This document shows positions 52,588 through 64,000 of a stretch of DNA of 64,000 nt, piece by piece. The notes under the pieces were generated by a model, which was not told the DNA's origin, did not search any database, and was given only the letters and a program-made list of their open reading frames with translations. Position 1 is the stretch's first letter; each line of letters opens with the position of its first letter. Made by a program: the position numbers and the translations under genes. This DNA comes from Cucumis sativus (lineage: Eukaryota; Streptophyta; Magnoliopsida; Cucurbitales; Cucurbitaceae): positions 15,857,489 through 15,921,488 of the forward strand of contig NC_026655.2 in the NCBI RefSeq assembly GCF_000004075.3, read 5' to 3'.

Positions 52588-53692
52588 ATTCCTTAATCCT
52601 TAGGTATTTCGCTTTTACATCATTTCTTGTGCCGTAATTACTCCGAATTTCATCTGTTTGTGATTGGATCTGTGTATTGTGTATTCGCGTTCTGTTATTG
52701 CTAAAACCCTTGTATAAGTTCATCCGGATGGAGTAACCAATTAATCGATGTTGTTAATGGAACGACTACTATTTGCTTATTTGCTTGTTCAATTTTCTAC
52801 TTGAAAATTTGGGATTATGATAGAAGGAAAAACTAAAACCAGTTGAGTTTAATTCCTTCTGTTTCTTGTTGTGTTCGTTGGATCGATTCGTCATCCAATT
52901 AAGGTCAAGTTTCAACTTCTCTGAGTGTTATAAGTGGAATTATTAGAAAGAGAATGAGACAATGCTGAAATTTTTTGGTAGTGGTGATTAGCAATGCATT
53001 CTTAATGTGGAAATGACATCTATGAACTCTTTTTGAGTTTACGGAAGTTTGACATGTTGATAAATTACACTTTATAAACACTGTTAGAGTCCAAGCCAAA
53101 CACACTTGAAATCAACAAAGTTCTCATAATCCAAAATTGAAGAAGCTCCAATTATCTCCCACTAATATTGCTCAATTATAAACATGAAGATTCAATTCAA
53201 ATAAAAAATTGATTGTTTGGTAGTGGTTTTCAAAATGATAAAAGTTACCTATTTCAAAATCGTTTGAACCAAATTTTAGCTATGTGGTATTTTAACTTAC
53301 TATCTACAATATTACTATTTCAAATCTCTTTTTAAAATAGTTTGCATCTAAATGTAAATTACTATAACCCAAAGGAATATAGTTTGTACTAATTCAATGT
53401 CCCAAACAACCTTACCCTCTTGAGTAAATCAGACTCATAGGAAAGAGATGCTAAAACCAAATTTAATCCCGAGTCAAAAGACAAAGGAAATTACAAGTTA
53501 CTAACTTTGAAGCGTGGGAAACAGACTTGGAAGAAAAAGATTCTGGTCTACAAAGTAAAAAAGAGTGTAGAGAATAAAGCGTTATGAAGCTTCAACGTCA
53601 AGTTTTCCAACACTAACATTTGGTTAAGCCATTACTTAACCATGACACTTGCAACCTGCTCTGCTAAAACCCTACAACAGAGTTTGTTGTGC
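52588..53692. other. 3'UTR and spacer
   Basis: Probable 3'UTR of the PMP3 gene, then AT-rich spacer. No gene recognised. Confidence 0.4.
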
Positions 53693-54570
53693 TTAAAAAC
53701 CTTTAACAACAACACAGAAACCAAGGAATCCAAATGAAACTTTCCACACCAACGAAGAAATTGATTTGATCCATAAAGAGTTAGCATCATTCTTCGAGTG
53801 TCCGTGATGAATGTCGTTCGCACCACCGTAAACTGCTTTTGCTCTCATAACTGTCGCCACTGAAGCTCCACCATGTAATTCTTCACTGCTCTGTACATCT
53901 GTGGATCCAACAACACTTTGGATTGATTAGGGAAAATTTGTTTTTCAAAAAGCTATTTCTTATTTAAACAGTTTTTTCTAATAAACATTTAAGATGCTTG
54001 GGACATTGAGTTATTATTATAGTATGTATTTGGAATGCATGCTATGTTGGGCAGGATATATACCAGATAGAAAATAGAAAATGACAAACAATGTGCCAAA
54101 GAGTGAGAGGATGAGTAGACAGTAGTATGGATTTTTTGTTGTAAATATTGGTCTATCACCGATAGATCATACGAGTCTATGAGTGATACAAGTCTATCAG
54201 TCATAATTTTGCTATATTTGCAATTTTTTTCTAATGTTGCTATATTTTTAATTATTATTCCTCAAATGGCTATCAATTATAATTACCCTAGTAAATATTG
54301 TAGTAAAAGATGATTTAAAATAGTAACCCTAAATATGGAGTGAGCTCTTGTAACATGAAAGATAAAGCAAACACATGCCCCAAACCACTTTCCGGTCTTC
54401 AAGTGAAAAATTCAAAAGATAGATTTGTTACCTTTTCTGGGCCTCCCCTGCTTCAGCTGCTTGTTATGATCATCAGCTTTGGTGGTGAAATTGGTTTCGC
54501 ATAGGCAAAATGGAAGAAGATAGAGGAAAATAATGGAGAAGAGGAACAAAAGTAATAGCCCTTTCTTCAT
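53693..54570 (-). CDS. Putative secreted small-peptide precursor
   Basis: Two minus-strand exons (54570-54432 and 53898-53693) join in frame into 114 residues, with donor AAAG/GTAACA and acceptor CCACAG. Residues 1-24 (MKKGLLLLFLFSIIFLYLLP then FCLCE) are a clear signal peptide. The following stretch is hydrophilic: TKADDHNKQLKQGRPRKDVQ, then ELHGGASVATVMRAKAVYGG and ANDIHHGHSKNDA. The last 30 residues are hydrophobic. This plan (signal peptide, variable region, short basic/glycine motif) resembles plant peptide-hormone precursors, but I do not recognise CLE, CEP, RGF, IDA, PSK or CIF signatures. The 3' end may be longer or shorter if another intron is present. Function unknown. Confidence 0.5.
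54136..54290. repeat. Foldback MITE-like repeat, copy 3 (truncated), inside an intron
   Basis: Matches the central and right part of 50231-50505 (GGTCTATCACCGATAGATCA onward to AATTACCCT), lacking the left end. It lies in the intron of the putative peptide gene at 53693-54570. Confidence 0.7.
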
Positions 54571-56310
54571 GTGGATTGATTTTGATATTCAAATTCAATC
54601 TTCAATGAGTAAATGAAGGGTTGAAACTTCTCTTTTTAAACACTGAAAAGAACCAAACCAACAGTAGCCCCTATAAAGTGTATATAGCTTATAGAGACAT
54701 ATATGGATTGGAATATATACTCACAAAATAATGTTCTTTAAAAAAAAAAAATCTTAAGAGAATTCTAAACTTACTTCTTAGGTAATTTAATGTGTGGCTT
54801 AAAATGGACCCCTTTTTTGTAAATTCTTCTTGAAATGTAAATGTAAATGAGTCGTATACGAGCATTTAGAACTTTTAATCAAGTGTACCAATTAAGTTAG
54901 AATATAATAGACTCGTCTTAGGGATTGCCATTATTAATAAATTCTGGGGAATAGTATCACCCACATGATATTCTTAGAATATAACATTTATCTAATTTCA
55001 AGTAAAATAAGCAATTTATTAATCATCAAGATGAGATATCATTATGTTTAAGTCTTAGTGTATATATTTTTTTTTATTTAAAAAAGGTATCTGGCTATTG
55101 ATTCTTTTTATGTATTAACTATGAAGTAAAGAACATTACATAATAGTTATGTAAAACAAAAAAGGAAAAGAAAATGTGTGTAGACAGAACCTGAAACCTA
55201 AAGTAAACTTATGTGGAAAGATAATGATGATGGACAGAAACTTATGATAGAAAGTGCTTTTGTGAGAGAAAGGAAGAAGATAGCAACAAATTGACCAAAA
55301 AAAACAAAAAAAAGGAACTTGCATTTGAGTAGATATTTCAGTAAATTTAGGACGTTTGGATGACTAAAGAAAAATGTATTTTTAAAAAATCACTTTTCAA
55401 AACTATTTTAATAAAAATGGTTTAAAATATCTTTGAAATGCTACTCTAATCTTAATCAATTAAAATCTTAAACTAATATATGAAAACTATATATTATAAT
55501 TGCTTTTAAAAATTATGCATATATTAACTTTTAAATGTGTAAAGTTCTTTAAATATTGATTTTACAAAATGGAAGTTTAAAATAAATTCATAGAGTAGTT
55601 TTCAAAGAAAATTGGGTTGAAGAGTTTAAATAAATTCATTTAGGAAAGTTAAAGGGTTACTGCATTTATTACAACACTTTTACAAACAAAAAAAGAGTTG
55701 AGGGTTATTTTCTAAATTTCACATATATTTTTCTAAATGAACATAAGAAAGAGTATAATAGGATTATAAAAGTTGATGGTATAGAATCCCCTCAAAAATG
55801 GATGTATTTTCATTTAAAAATGGGAAAAAAAGAAAAAGAAAAAAATTGTGCTTTTAATATGATTCCAAAGAGGTAAGGTTCTTGAAGAGAGATTGGAGAA
55901 GGAAAAAAGGAAAAGGTGTGTTTGAATTGAAGAAGAAGAAGAAGAAGAAGAAGAGATGGGAAAATATTGTTCTGATGAGTCACTTTTAGATGATAAAAAG
56001 AATATAATTCCTTTCCTCTCATATCGTTCCCCAAATCAAAATTCTATTCAATTTGCTTCCCCACTTAACGTAAAAATACGAAGGAATAATCCCCCAAAAT
56101 TCACCCATTTTTCCCTTTATGGCGAACAAAAAAACAAATTTGAAGAACAAAATTCATGATCAAAACCAAGCAAATCCCCATATCCTCTTCATATCAAAAT
56201 TGAATCAACAAAAGCTTTTGCATACAATGGCAGCTTTTGCATACAATGGCAGTGAAAAGAGAACAAATAAAAAAAAACATTACCCCTACATTTCTTCATC
56301 TTGATCTTCA
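54571..56310. other. Spacer with a (GAA)n tract
   Basis: AT-rich, no gene recognised. A GAAGAA tract at 55928-55955 is flanked by purine-rich DNA. A stretch near 55345-55440 (ACGTTTGGATGACTAAAG onward) resembles common short plant transposon remnants, but the ends are unclear. Confidence 0.4.
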
Positions 56311-56748
56311 TCATCGAGGTGAGTTAAAATAAATTAGATTATGCAGAATGGACCAAAAAATTCCGAACCAAATGTACGACAAAGAAACCGTTAGACGACA
56401 ACCATGGGAGGAATAGTTGCGACGACGCCAAGCACGTTGGTGATTGCGTCTTCGACGTTTCCTAATCGAATCACGGCTAGATCTCAAGCGTTTGAGAGAG
56501 ATTTTAGTACCAGCGAGCTCATGAGGATGCGCTTTGGTCTTATTGTTTCGAGCAGCTCTTTGGTTGCTAAGAGGTGGAGAAAGATGTGGATCGGAGGAAG
56601 GGAGGTGTTCTTCTTCGTTGGTTGTTTGTTGGGGAAGATTGGAAGGAGTTGACGAATCTGTATGAGCGAAAATCAAGTTGAGTTGCGAGGCCAGAATAAG
56701 AAGAGGCGCAATTATTAAGAGAACATGGAGGGGTTTAAGATCAGCCAT
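56311..56748 (-). CDS. Putative secreted or membrane small protein
   Basis: An intronless minus-strand frame of 145 residues starts MADLKPLHVLLIIAPLLILA, a strong signal peptide, and continues with an acidic, Ser/Pro-rich segment (SSTPSNLPQQTTNEEEHLP) and a basic tract (SIRKRRRRNHQRAWRRRN). The far C-terminus is hydrophobic. The last third could be read in another frame (DLAVIRLGNVEDAITNVLGV), which looks equally protein-like, so a short intron or a frameshift is possible. No family recognised. A G-rich GGGAAT repeat lies just upstream of its start. Confidence 0.4.
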   Translation of the reverse strand: MADLKPLHVLLIIAPLLILASQLNLIFAHTDSSTPSNLPQQTTNEEEHLPSSDPHLSPPLSNQRAARNNKTKAHPHELAGTKISLKRLRSSRDSIRKRRRRNHQRAWRRRNYSSHGCRLTVSLSYIWFGIFWSILHNLIYFNSPR

Positions 56749-56768
56749 GGATATGAATATATGAGGAA

Positions 56769-56802
56769 TGAGAATGGGAGTGGGAATGGGAATGGGAATG
56801 GG
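56769..56802 (+). repeat. GGGAAT hexamer repeat with G-quadruplex pattern
   Basis: The plus strand reads GGGAGTGGG then repeated AATGGG units, ending in a run of five G: at least four G3 runs separated by 3 nt. It lies 21-54 bp upstream of the ATG at 56748, in the presumed leader or promoter of that minus-strand gene, with the G-rich strand as the template strand. Confidence 0.85.
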
Positions 56803-57248
56803 GGATCCATTGAAGTAAGAAAAAAGGGAGAAACAAGAAAAGGAAGAGACTAATATTAGAAGGGTTTGAATTTGAAGGCTCTCTCTCTTTTTGTTCCAAA
56901 TTTGTATAATTCATTCATAACCATATCCTCTGTCGATGTAGCTTCAGAGGACATGCTTTGAAGAACTAAAACCACGATTTGCTTCCTTCATTTGAACCCA
57001 TCCGAAATTTTGGTTTTCTACTCAAGAATTGGTTTGCTTTGGTTTGGTTCGGTTTGGTTTTGGATTTGTGAATCAAATGCTAAACCAAATCGACCTATTT
57101 ATATTATATATAAAATTGAAGGGCTCAAATCAAACAAACAATTTGGTTCAATATATATAAAGTTGAAGCTTTGATCCCAACCAACTATAAGTCTGTGTAA
57201 CAAAAATTAAATGAATTGAATGGAGAATCGTATATGAGTAAAAGAAAA

Positions 57249-57548
57249 TCACAAGAACATCGCAAGCACAAACGCTATGTTGAAACAAATCACAGAGCCC
57301 ACATTAAAGAACGACGACGACGACACTCGGGCGGACGACGATGTAGTCGAACGACCTGCAATTACACCGGACCGAACTCCTCTTTTGATACTGATTTTTT
57401 CGGTCAAGGAGGTGCCGGAATCCTTGTCCCCTGGCCGATTGGAATCCTGGATATGATCGGAAGAGGAGATAGCTGGGAGAGATTCAGAGAAAAGGAGAAG
57501 AGAAATAAGGGCAATCGGAAGTAAGAAGCGGTGAATTGCAGCAGCCAT
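57249..57548 (-). CDS. Putative small secreted/GPI-type protein
   Basis: An intronless minus-strand frame of 99 residues. MAAAIHRFLLPIALISLLLF is a signal peptide. The middle is Ser/Asp-rich, with RGVRSGVIAGRSTTSSSARV before a hydrophobic end, FFNVGSVICFNIAFVLAMFL. Signal peptide plus hydrophobic C-terminus preceded by small residues fits a short GPI-anchored or membrane-tethered protein. The plus-strand frame at 57216-57524 is Arg-rich and probably a shadow. The family is unrecognised. It is the third such gene on the same strand in 4 kb. Confidence 0.45.
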   Translation of the reverse strand: MAAAIHRFLLPIALISLLLFSESLPAISSSDHIQDSNRPGDKDSGTSLTEKISIKRGVRSGVIAGRSTTSSSARVSSSSFFNVGSVICFNIAFVLAMFL

Positions 57549-59698
57549 TGGAGGGGTTTAAGAGAAAGAGAATTAATTGATGTAAATTTGTGAGTGATGG
57601 TATAGATTTATATAAAGTTTGAGTGAGATATGTTTTGGGGAATTTTACAATCGCTTACATTTTCCGGGAAATATGAGATTTTCTTAGGGAAACTTCGTAT
57701 TGTTGCTTTTGAATGTCAAAAAGAAAAATCACAATGTTCATATTTGAACAAAAGTTTAATAATTCGTTCATAGAAATTGGTAATTGAAAATTAAGAAGTA
57801 AGAAGACGTGTGTTTCAATTTGACTTGTATTTTAATGATGGAAATGGAAGTGGAAAAGCCACAGCTTCGTCCACTACTTCCACGCGTTCAGGTTTATAAA
57901 CTCTCCACTTCCAATTTGTTGAATAGGGAAAAAAATAAATTAAATGAACTATAGAAAGTGATAGAATTTTGGTAGGACAATAAAATAAACTAAAATATTT
58001 ATAAATTATAATAAAATTTTATATAATTTTATATTTATTATTAATAAAATTTATAAAAATATATCGTTGGTGGACAGAATGTGAAATTTTATTAAGTAAA
58101 ATGTGTTATTTTTGACAAGTTTCTTTTAATATTTTGTAACTTTTTAAAATATCCCAACAAAAATCTATAAACCGTGTTTTAACAAAAACATAAAAGGGCC
58201 AACTTTAATTATAAATAATAGAAATTAAATTCTGTTTTTAAATAAGGAAAAAATTATTAGCAAAAGGATAAGTTTTAGCAATCATTTGCTAAATTATATA
58301 TATATATATATATTCATGAGTCATGTCCACTTGAGGAAAGTCTTCTCATAGTATATGGTCAACTTTGATTACATTCATAAAGAAAATATATGTATACAAA
58401 TATGAATATTCTATCAAAATCATAGAAATAAACTAAATATACCATTTAACTTGACCTAATTTGTACGAGTATCATTTTATGGTTTAATTAAGAAGAAAAA
58501 AACACTCAATGGCAAAAGGATAAGTTTTAGCAATAATCAGCTTAAATAAATATATTGCGATAGACTAACGTGCTATAATGAGGAAAGTGTTGTGATACTT
58601 AATGGGAAGGAAGAAGTGGTCAAGCTTTAAATCATAAAAAGTACATACTTAGCCATTGATTATCATCAATTTGAAAATGTGTACAAGTACAATGCCATGT
58701 ACTTCAAACCAAATACGAAGCTTTGTTCTTTTGAAAAATGATTCTTTCTTTCGAACTCCATAAATACACTATCAATAACTATGTGAATATGTTTTTGAAA
58801 GTAAGAGTATAAATGCTAATGAAAAAACGAAGTAACAAAACAAGTCCTACTACACTTCAAAGAAGAGGGTCTACAATTAAACAAATTTCAAAATACAAAA
58901 AAAATTATTGTATTAGTGAATTTCCAGAAATAAAACCACTAATTTTTAAATGAACATTTTTGCTCTACAAAACTTTGGTTTCAATTCTGAAAATATACAT
59001 AAAATGTAAAAAAAAAACAAAAAAAAAAAAAAAAAAAAAAAAAACAAAGGAGATATATAGTAATTGTAATGTAAAATAAAGAAATAAAGGGAAAAAACAA
59101 AAATACAAACGGGAAATATGTATTAACTATGGGCTTAATTTGGAAACGCAGTCTAAGAAATAAATCTGCCCACACGATCCAATATGAAAGAGCATTTAAA
59201 TCCCAAGAGATCAATCAAAGGTTCATTCATTTCCTCGAACTGTAAAGGAAAAAAAAAAAGGAAATTGATGTGTAAACTTAGCTCAATTTAATAGTCAACA
59301 AGACCCAAATAAAAATAAATAAATAAAAAATGAAAGGATTCAACATTTTCTTAAAAAAATATATATAAAAATAACAGGATCCCTTGAAGGGAACACTCTT
59401 TTGAGTTATTCAGCCATATGATTTAGCCATGTTTGGGAGAGCAAAATCCATGGCATTATGGGGTTTGATTTTCACTCTCAATAAACATGCTACAGACTCC
59501 GGAAACAAAAAAAAAAAAAATATACAACTCAATTAAAATTACCTGTTCTTTGTAGCCACCTTATCAGATAAGGAACAATACATGTGTGTCATGTGATGAA
59601 GGCAAACGAAACGGAGCACGCTGCAACAAAACTAAGTGCGACAAGTTTCATCTGATGCCTGTAACTAGAACAACTTGAAGCAAATAAGACTTGCCCTT
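57549..59698. other. Gene-free AT-rich spacer
   Basis: No gene found. Contains (TA)n at about 58290-58312 and an A-rich tract at about 59009-59045. The last about 300 bp may be the 3'UTR of eIF(iso)4G. Confidence 0.45.
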
Positions 59699-62600
59699 TC
59701 AATATGCCAGACTTCGACAGTCCTCGATATCAGATGCCAACGAATCCAATAATCCTCGCCCAGACACATTAGAGCTGATAGTTTGCAACACACCATCAAA
59801 TACATCTTTCCTGAACCTGTCATCTTCCACCTTCTTAATGGCTTCTTTCACCACCTGAAAATCTAAACACCGGGATAGAACAAGTTTCCCAATTATCTCA
59901 CCAAAATTGATGGGCGCTTTTGGCAAATCAATACCTGCGTCATGGAGCATAGACGCATATCCCAAACATCCAGTTTCAATGTCACTGGTTGTAAAGACCT
60001 TCTTGGAGAATAAATAGTCAAGAAACTTTACAACCGCTTCAACACAGGGTGGGCTTTCCTCTAGAGCTAAGGAAATGGCTTCTTTTACTACCTCAGGGTG
60101 GTAAGCCGGTGACATAAGTTCTTCCACACACTGTAAAGCTTCATCCAAAAACCGGATACTGAAATATTCTTCAAGAAGGGAGAGAGTTTTCTTTTTGAGA
60201 TCATCTTGTTTTAAAGATGCGACTGGAGCCTGTGGTCTCTCCGCCAGTGGAGTGACTGTTACTGCTGTAATAGGTTTATGAACCTGACCAGCAGGCTCTA
60301 ATCCATGCCCAAAGTTAACAGGACGAGCAGTAGATCCACCTGCACCCTGACCTTGCAATAGAGCACTAGTCTTATTATTAATGAGCCCACCGGTACCCTG
60401 GGGCAGTAGCCTTGCATTTAATGTTGGTGCTTTGCCAACCAACGGTTGACCACGTCCAGCATACTGGATACCAGATCCGTCTGCCCCCCTTGTTATAGAA
60501 CGAGCCCTAGGTACCTCCCAATTGTCATTATCCATACCTGGCATACCAGGCATCTTCCTTGTTCCAGGCATCCCAGGCATCATGCCCCCAAAACCAGGAC
60601 GATTGATAGGAAAGCCTCCAGGGCTAGTGTTGCCGGCAGAACCAGACGTAACACGACTATTTCTGATAGTAACAGTAGCACCAGGGCGTAGTCCCAGATT
60701 TTTTTCTGCCTCTGAATGTATTTCAGTTATAGTTTTGGCTTTAACCTGTAGGAAGAAAAGGGTGAAAGCATTAGAACAAAAGATCTAACATTCTGTTGGA
60801 CCCATCAGAAAAGAGAGTGGGAGATCGAGGGTCTACCTCCTCACGCCTAGGAACCCAATTGTTAGCACGCAAATCAAGAACATCACGGAGCATGAATTTC
60901 AATCGTGGGGCCAACTGAGTGTGTGTGGTCAGTTCTTTCAATCGGCCAAAGTACATGTCATTAATACGGCGCGATTTAGTGTTCTCGTCTAGCTGCTTAC
61001 CTATGGTGTTAAAGAATTGACAGATTGCCTCGACATTTTCTTCGGCAGGACAGGTTTTGTTATCTGGTCCTAAAAGTTCCTGATACATCACACGATATCA
61101 GAAATTGCAGAGCATTTTACAAAATATTATGGAGGGGTGAAACATTAGCAATAATACCGATATGCTTTAAATAAAGACCTGGACAATGTGGTGGACAATC
61201 TTCTCAGGCACCATCTTTTGCTTTAGAAGCTCTCCAATCAATCGAATATTTCCAAGAGTACGAAGTTTCACAAGTCTGTCTTTATCTCTGCGCTCACCCT
61301 CTTGTTCAGGGGCAGTCATCTGCCTAACCTCTTCCCTCAACTTGTCTGCACCTTCAAAAGCCTCCTGACAGATATTTAAGAGGACTCGTTTAAAAGTAAT
61401 TTCCCTACCACCCGGTTCATCAGAGGGAAATTGAGGTAGCTTCTGGTTCAGATCGGAACACAATTGTGCATACATGGGGCAAAATGTGGGCTCAAGAACA
61501 GCCTTGTCAAAAATGAGTGAAATGACATCCTGCATTACAAGCATTGTGAGGTTGGGGAAATAAGTAACACCACCTAGAATCAAACAAGTAGATGAAGAAT
61601 GAAGATAACCTTCAAAATATCAGCAGAGGTGATTCCAGAGTCAATTAGCTGACCCTTGAGGAGATCAAACTTTTCTGGTGTTAACTTGTTCAATATCCTG
61701 CATGATCAAGGCAATTCATCTCAAGTTAACGAAGGTTTTGAAGCATGTGCCTCAAAAGTCACCATCGATTTTCAAACATTGGTCTTGTAGAAAATGAGGC
61801 ACTAGACCTGCAGCTTGAGCCTAGGCGCACGCCCAAGAGAGTGTTTTAAAACAAGGGCTTGACACAGGGCATTCTAAACATTTTAAGATATTGAATAAAT
61901 CTTGATGTAATTGCGCTAAGAATTTATCCTATTGACCAGGACTTCAATACAGGTAATGGTATAGAATGCATAAGCATGAAAAGATTGAGTGATAATTCAT
62001 TAATTACAACAATACTCAAATCCAATTCAAAATTATAAATGGAAGCCAAAAAGAGAATATACAAGGATAGTTGTGATTTGTGAAGAATATGTATTACCCC
62101 TTTACAGTCTTCAAGACACGATCCTTATCAGAGAGATTTCCTCTCCTAGCTGACCATGGTACCTCAGCTTTGATTAATGTAGGAGGTGCTCCCTAAAATA
62201 AGTAAAGTGATGTGAACTAATTAGATATAGGGCTTTCAGAGCAGCAATTTAATAACAAAAATGAAGTGGAGTGAAAAGGGACCAAAGCATAAGTGCCCTG
62301 CACGTAAGTCATTTTTCCCCCAGTAATTCGGTCAAGAAAAATATTTGGTTTGTCTGAATCATGTATTTTTAAAGAAAAGGAGAAGAAATAATTTTCAATG
62401 AGATAAAATGAAACAATACGTGGATATGCAAAAAACTCCCTTATAAGAAGGGACTCCAACCATGCATAACCATACCTATAGTGTAATTACAAAAAAGAAA
62501 ATCGAGATCGAAGTATACAAAAAACATGAAAACAAACAAGGGACCAAACAGACATTTATCTTGTCAATGATTTTGTAACAGCAGAACAGCTTTATATATG

Positions 62601-63291
62601 GCACATCATTTCCAGAAAAAAATGCCTTAAACTGAGAACATACAGCTCAGATAAGAAGTTTTCACTCAGCTCAGTTATCAAAAGTAAAATAAATTGATTT
62701 AAAGGGATTGCACAAGAAGTAGTCAGTTGAGCTAACAAGTTGTCAGAATAAACTACAAACTTCGATATGTATATCATAAAATTTCTGAGGCAGACCATGT
62801 ACAACTTCAATGCTATTTGATTTTATATGAGGTTTGGATCTTGTTTGAAATAAAAGTTGGGCAAAGATGTTTTTATCTGAATGTATACACATTTCAACTG
62901 TATCAACTAGTGAAAAATGAAGGAAGAAATACAAAAATTACCCCTTGGTTAGAAGTGGTTCGGGTCCAAGATGAGTGAGAATCTTGACGATTCAAGTTAT
63001 TCGCATCTTGCTGTCTAGAGTCAAAATGACCACCAAAATCTCTGTCTCGATTGGTTTCCCTGGACCTCTCCTCACCGGAAGGAGAGAATTGGGCAGAGCG
63101 CCCACGCCAGTCACGATTGTCAGGCTCAGAATACCGATTCTGAGACTGATTGAGTTGCTACAAACAAGGACAGGGAGAAGTTAAAATCCTGCATTCTACA
63201 AGTTACCCTTAACAAATTTGAAGGGAGACGTGTGGTTAAGAAAATCATTTGGTGCAGATAAAAATAACATTAAATTTAAACTAATGACCTC

Positions 63292-63363
<72 letters not shown>

Positions 63364-64000
63364 AAGAAGAAAACCAATTGACTGAACAAACAACAAATAC
63401 TTACATTGCTCTCTCCACGACTCCAACTTTGTTCCTCGCCAAAAATTTCCACTTCAATTTCCCGTTTAAGTTTTAGTATATCATCTGGAACTTCCACACC
63501 CTTCAAGAAACAAGAGAAATCGGGTATTCAGAAAACATCCAAAGACAGCTATGCCATTCTAAACAAATTCATAATGTCTGTCTTCCCAGAGAAAGTATCA
63601 ATAAAAGTATGCAAAACGGTAGACAGTGATAGAAAGAAGTATCAACAATACAGATAACTGTGACATTGAAATATTTAAAACTAGGTAGCAGCTGTCAGTG
63701 CTTTTTCTTCATTTAGAAACCAAAAGAGAGATTAAAAAAAAAAGAAGGAGCAATGCCAATGAGGCAATTATCATAATAACTAAAAGAACAAAACAAATGA
63801 GAGAAAATGTATATCAATCAAAATATCCCAAGAACAACCAAAAGTTAAAAACTTTCATTTGATTATGAATTCAGCTTACGAGAAATTGAGAAAGAGGAAG
63901 TAGACACATGCACCGCAAAGACTAAATGAGACCATAATGTTTACCTCCCGAAGCTGCAAAAGCTGATCTCGGGTATATCGAACACGCTCACGACCCTCAA
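59699..64000 (-). CDS. Eukaryotic translation initiation factor (iso)4G, C-terminal 730 residues
   Basis: Eight exons are visible on the minus strand (63945 to beyond 64000, 63500-63405, 63157-62942, 62192-62098, 61697-61610, 61529-61179, 61079-60837, 60745-59699), all in frame; the 5' end lies outside the window. The product is the plant isoform scaffold that joins eIF(iso)4E, eIF4A and eIF3 on capped mRNA. The edge exon carries YTRDQLL, an exact Y-x4-L-hydrophobic eIF4E-binding motif. The MIF4G domain spans [40 protein letters not shown] and [20 protein letters not shown] through the exon ending PRREE. The C-terminal MA3 domain includes [20 protein letters not shown] and [13 protein letters not shown]. 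Between them is a Gly/Met/Pro-rich linker (GGMMPGMPG repeats). A compound TG/AG microsatellite lies in the intron at 63293-63358. Confidence 0.95.
63293..63358. repeat. (TG)19(AG)14 compound microsatellite
   Basis: Nineteen TG units followed directly by fourteen AG units, in the eIF(iso)4G intron between exons 63500-63405 and 63157-62942. Seen directly. The frames open across it (Ser/Leu or Thr/His repeats) are not protein-coding. Confidence 0.95.

Noticed and set aside
57216-57524. 102-codon plus-strand Arg-rich frame
   Set aside because: Antisense to a frame with a clear signal peptide and hydrophobic end; probably a shadow.
58981-59214. 77-codon minus-strand frame with a Phe-rich tail
   Set aside because: Produced by a long A tract; no family resemblance.
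63196-63506. Frames with Ser-Leu and Thr-His repeats around the TG/AG microsatellite
   Set aside because: They read through a simple repeat in an eIF(iso)4G intron. Only 63405-63500 is exon.

Overview
This is nuclear DNA of a flowering plant, almost certainly a eudicot. It is AT-rich, its genes are split by many short GT-AG introns, and it carries plant-only families: APO2, a PMP3/RCI2 proteolipid, a chloroplast YbaB-type protein, eIF(iso)4G, an F-box gene and Ty1/copia debris with the plant initiator-tRNA-Met primer site. A cucurbit is my best guess, mainly from the style of the dispersed TCTATCAGTGATAGA-bearing repeats. That is an impression and was not tested.

Layout. 1-13 kb is gene-rich: an endonuclease/exonuclease/phosphatase-fold gene (781-3177, +) with one apparent U12-type AT-AC intron, a TM9/TMN endomembrane protein (4306-7126, +), a decayed small-gene remnant (8895-9128, -) and chloroplast APO2 (10293-12370, -, plus a 5'UTR intron). 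13-20.9 kb has no recognisable gene, only AT-rich spacer and small repeats. A serine carboxypeptidase-like gene (20966-25006, +) then converges on a STIC2-like nucleoid-associated protein gene (25547-28721, -).

32-45 kb is the accessory part. A four-exon gene of unknown function with repeated DLNQ motifs (32244-33975, +) has a 5'-truncated, frameshifted tandem copy (37530-38392). A rotted Ty1/copia fragment lies between them. Next come a small CXC-like cysteine-rich ORF, a run of 29 G, and the 3' exons of a membrane-protein gene. Directly upstream of those exons are two 5' halves of a copia element joined tail to tail into an inverted repeat of about 3.9 kb (40729-44654).

45-64 kb holds an F-box gene (45309-46535, -), a worn U1-type zinc-finger gene (about 47928-49100, -), a PMP3/RCI2 gene (52239-52587, +), three small genes for putative secreted peptides, all on the minus strand (53693-57548), and most of eIF(iso)4G (59699 to beyond 64000, -), which runs off the right edge.

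These are independent eukaryotic genes and not an operon. The roles that can be named are housekeeping: chloroplast RNA metabolism and biogenesis (APO2, STIC2), endomembrane and vacuolar functions (TM9, carboxypeptidase), translation initiation (eIF(iso)4G) and stress membrane biology (PMP3). I found no tRNA, rRNA or CRISPR. The most unusual structures are the inverted copia palindrome, the AT-AC intron, the segmental duplication and the CXC-like ORF. No multi-gene undescribed system was evident. Exon borders were placed by eye from splice signals, reading-frame continuity and remembered family sequences.
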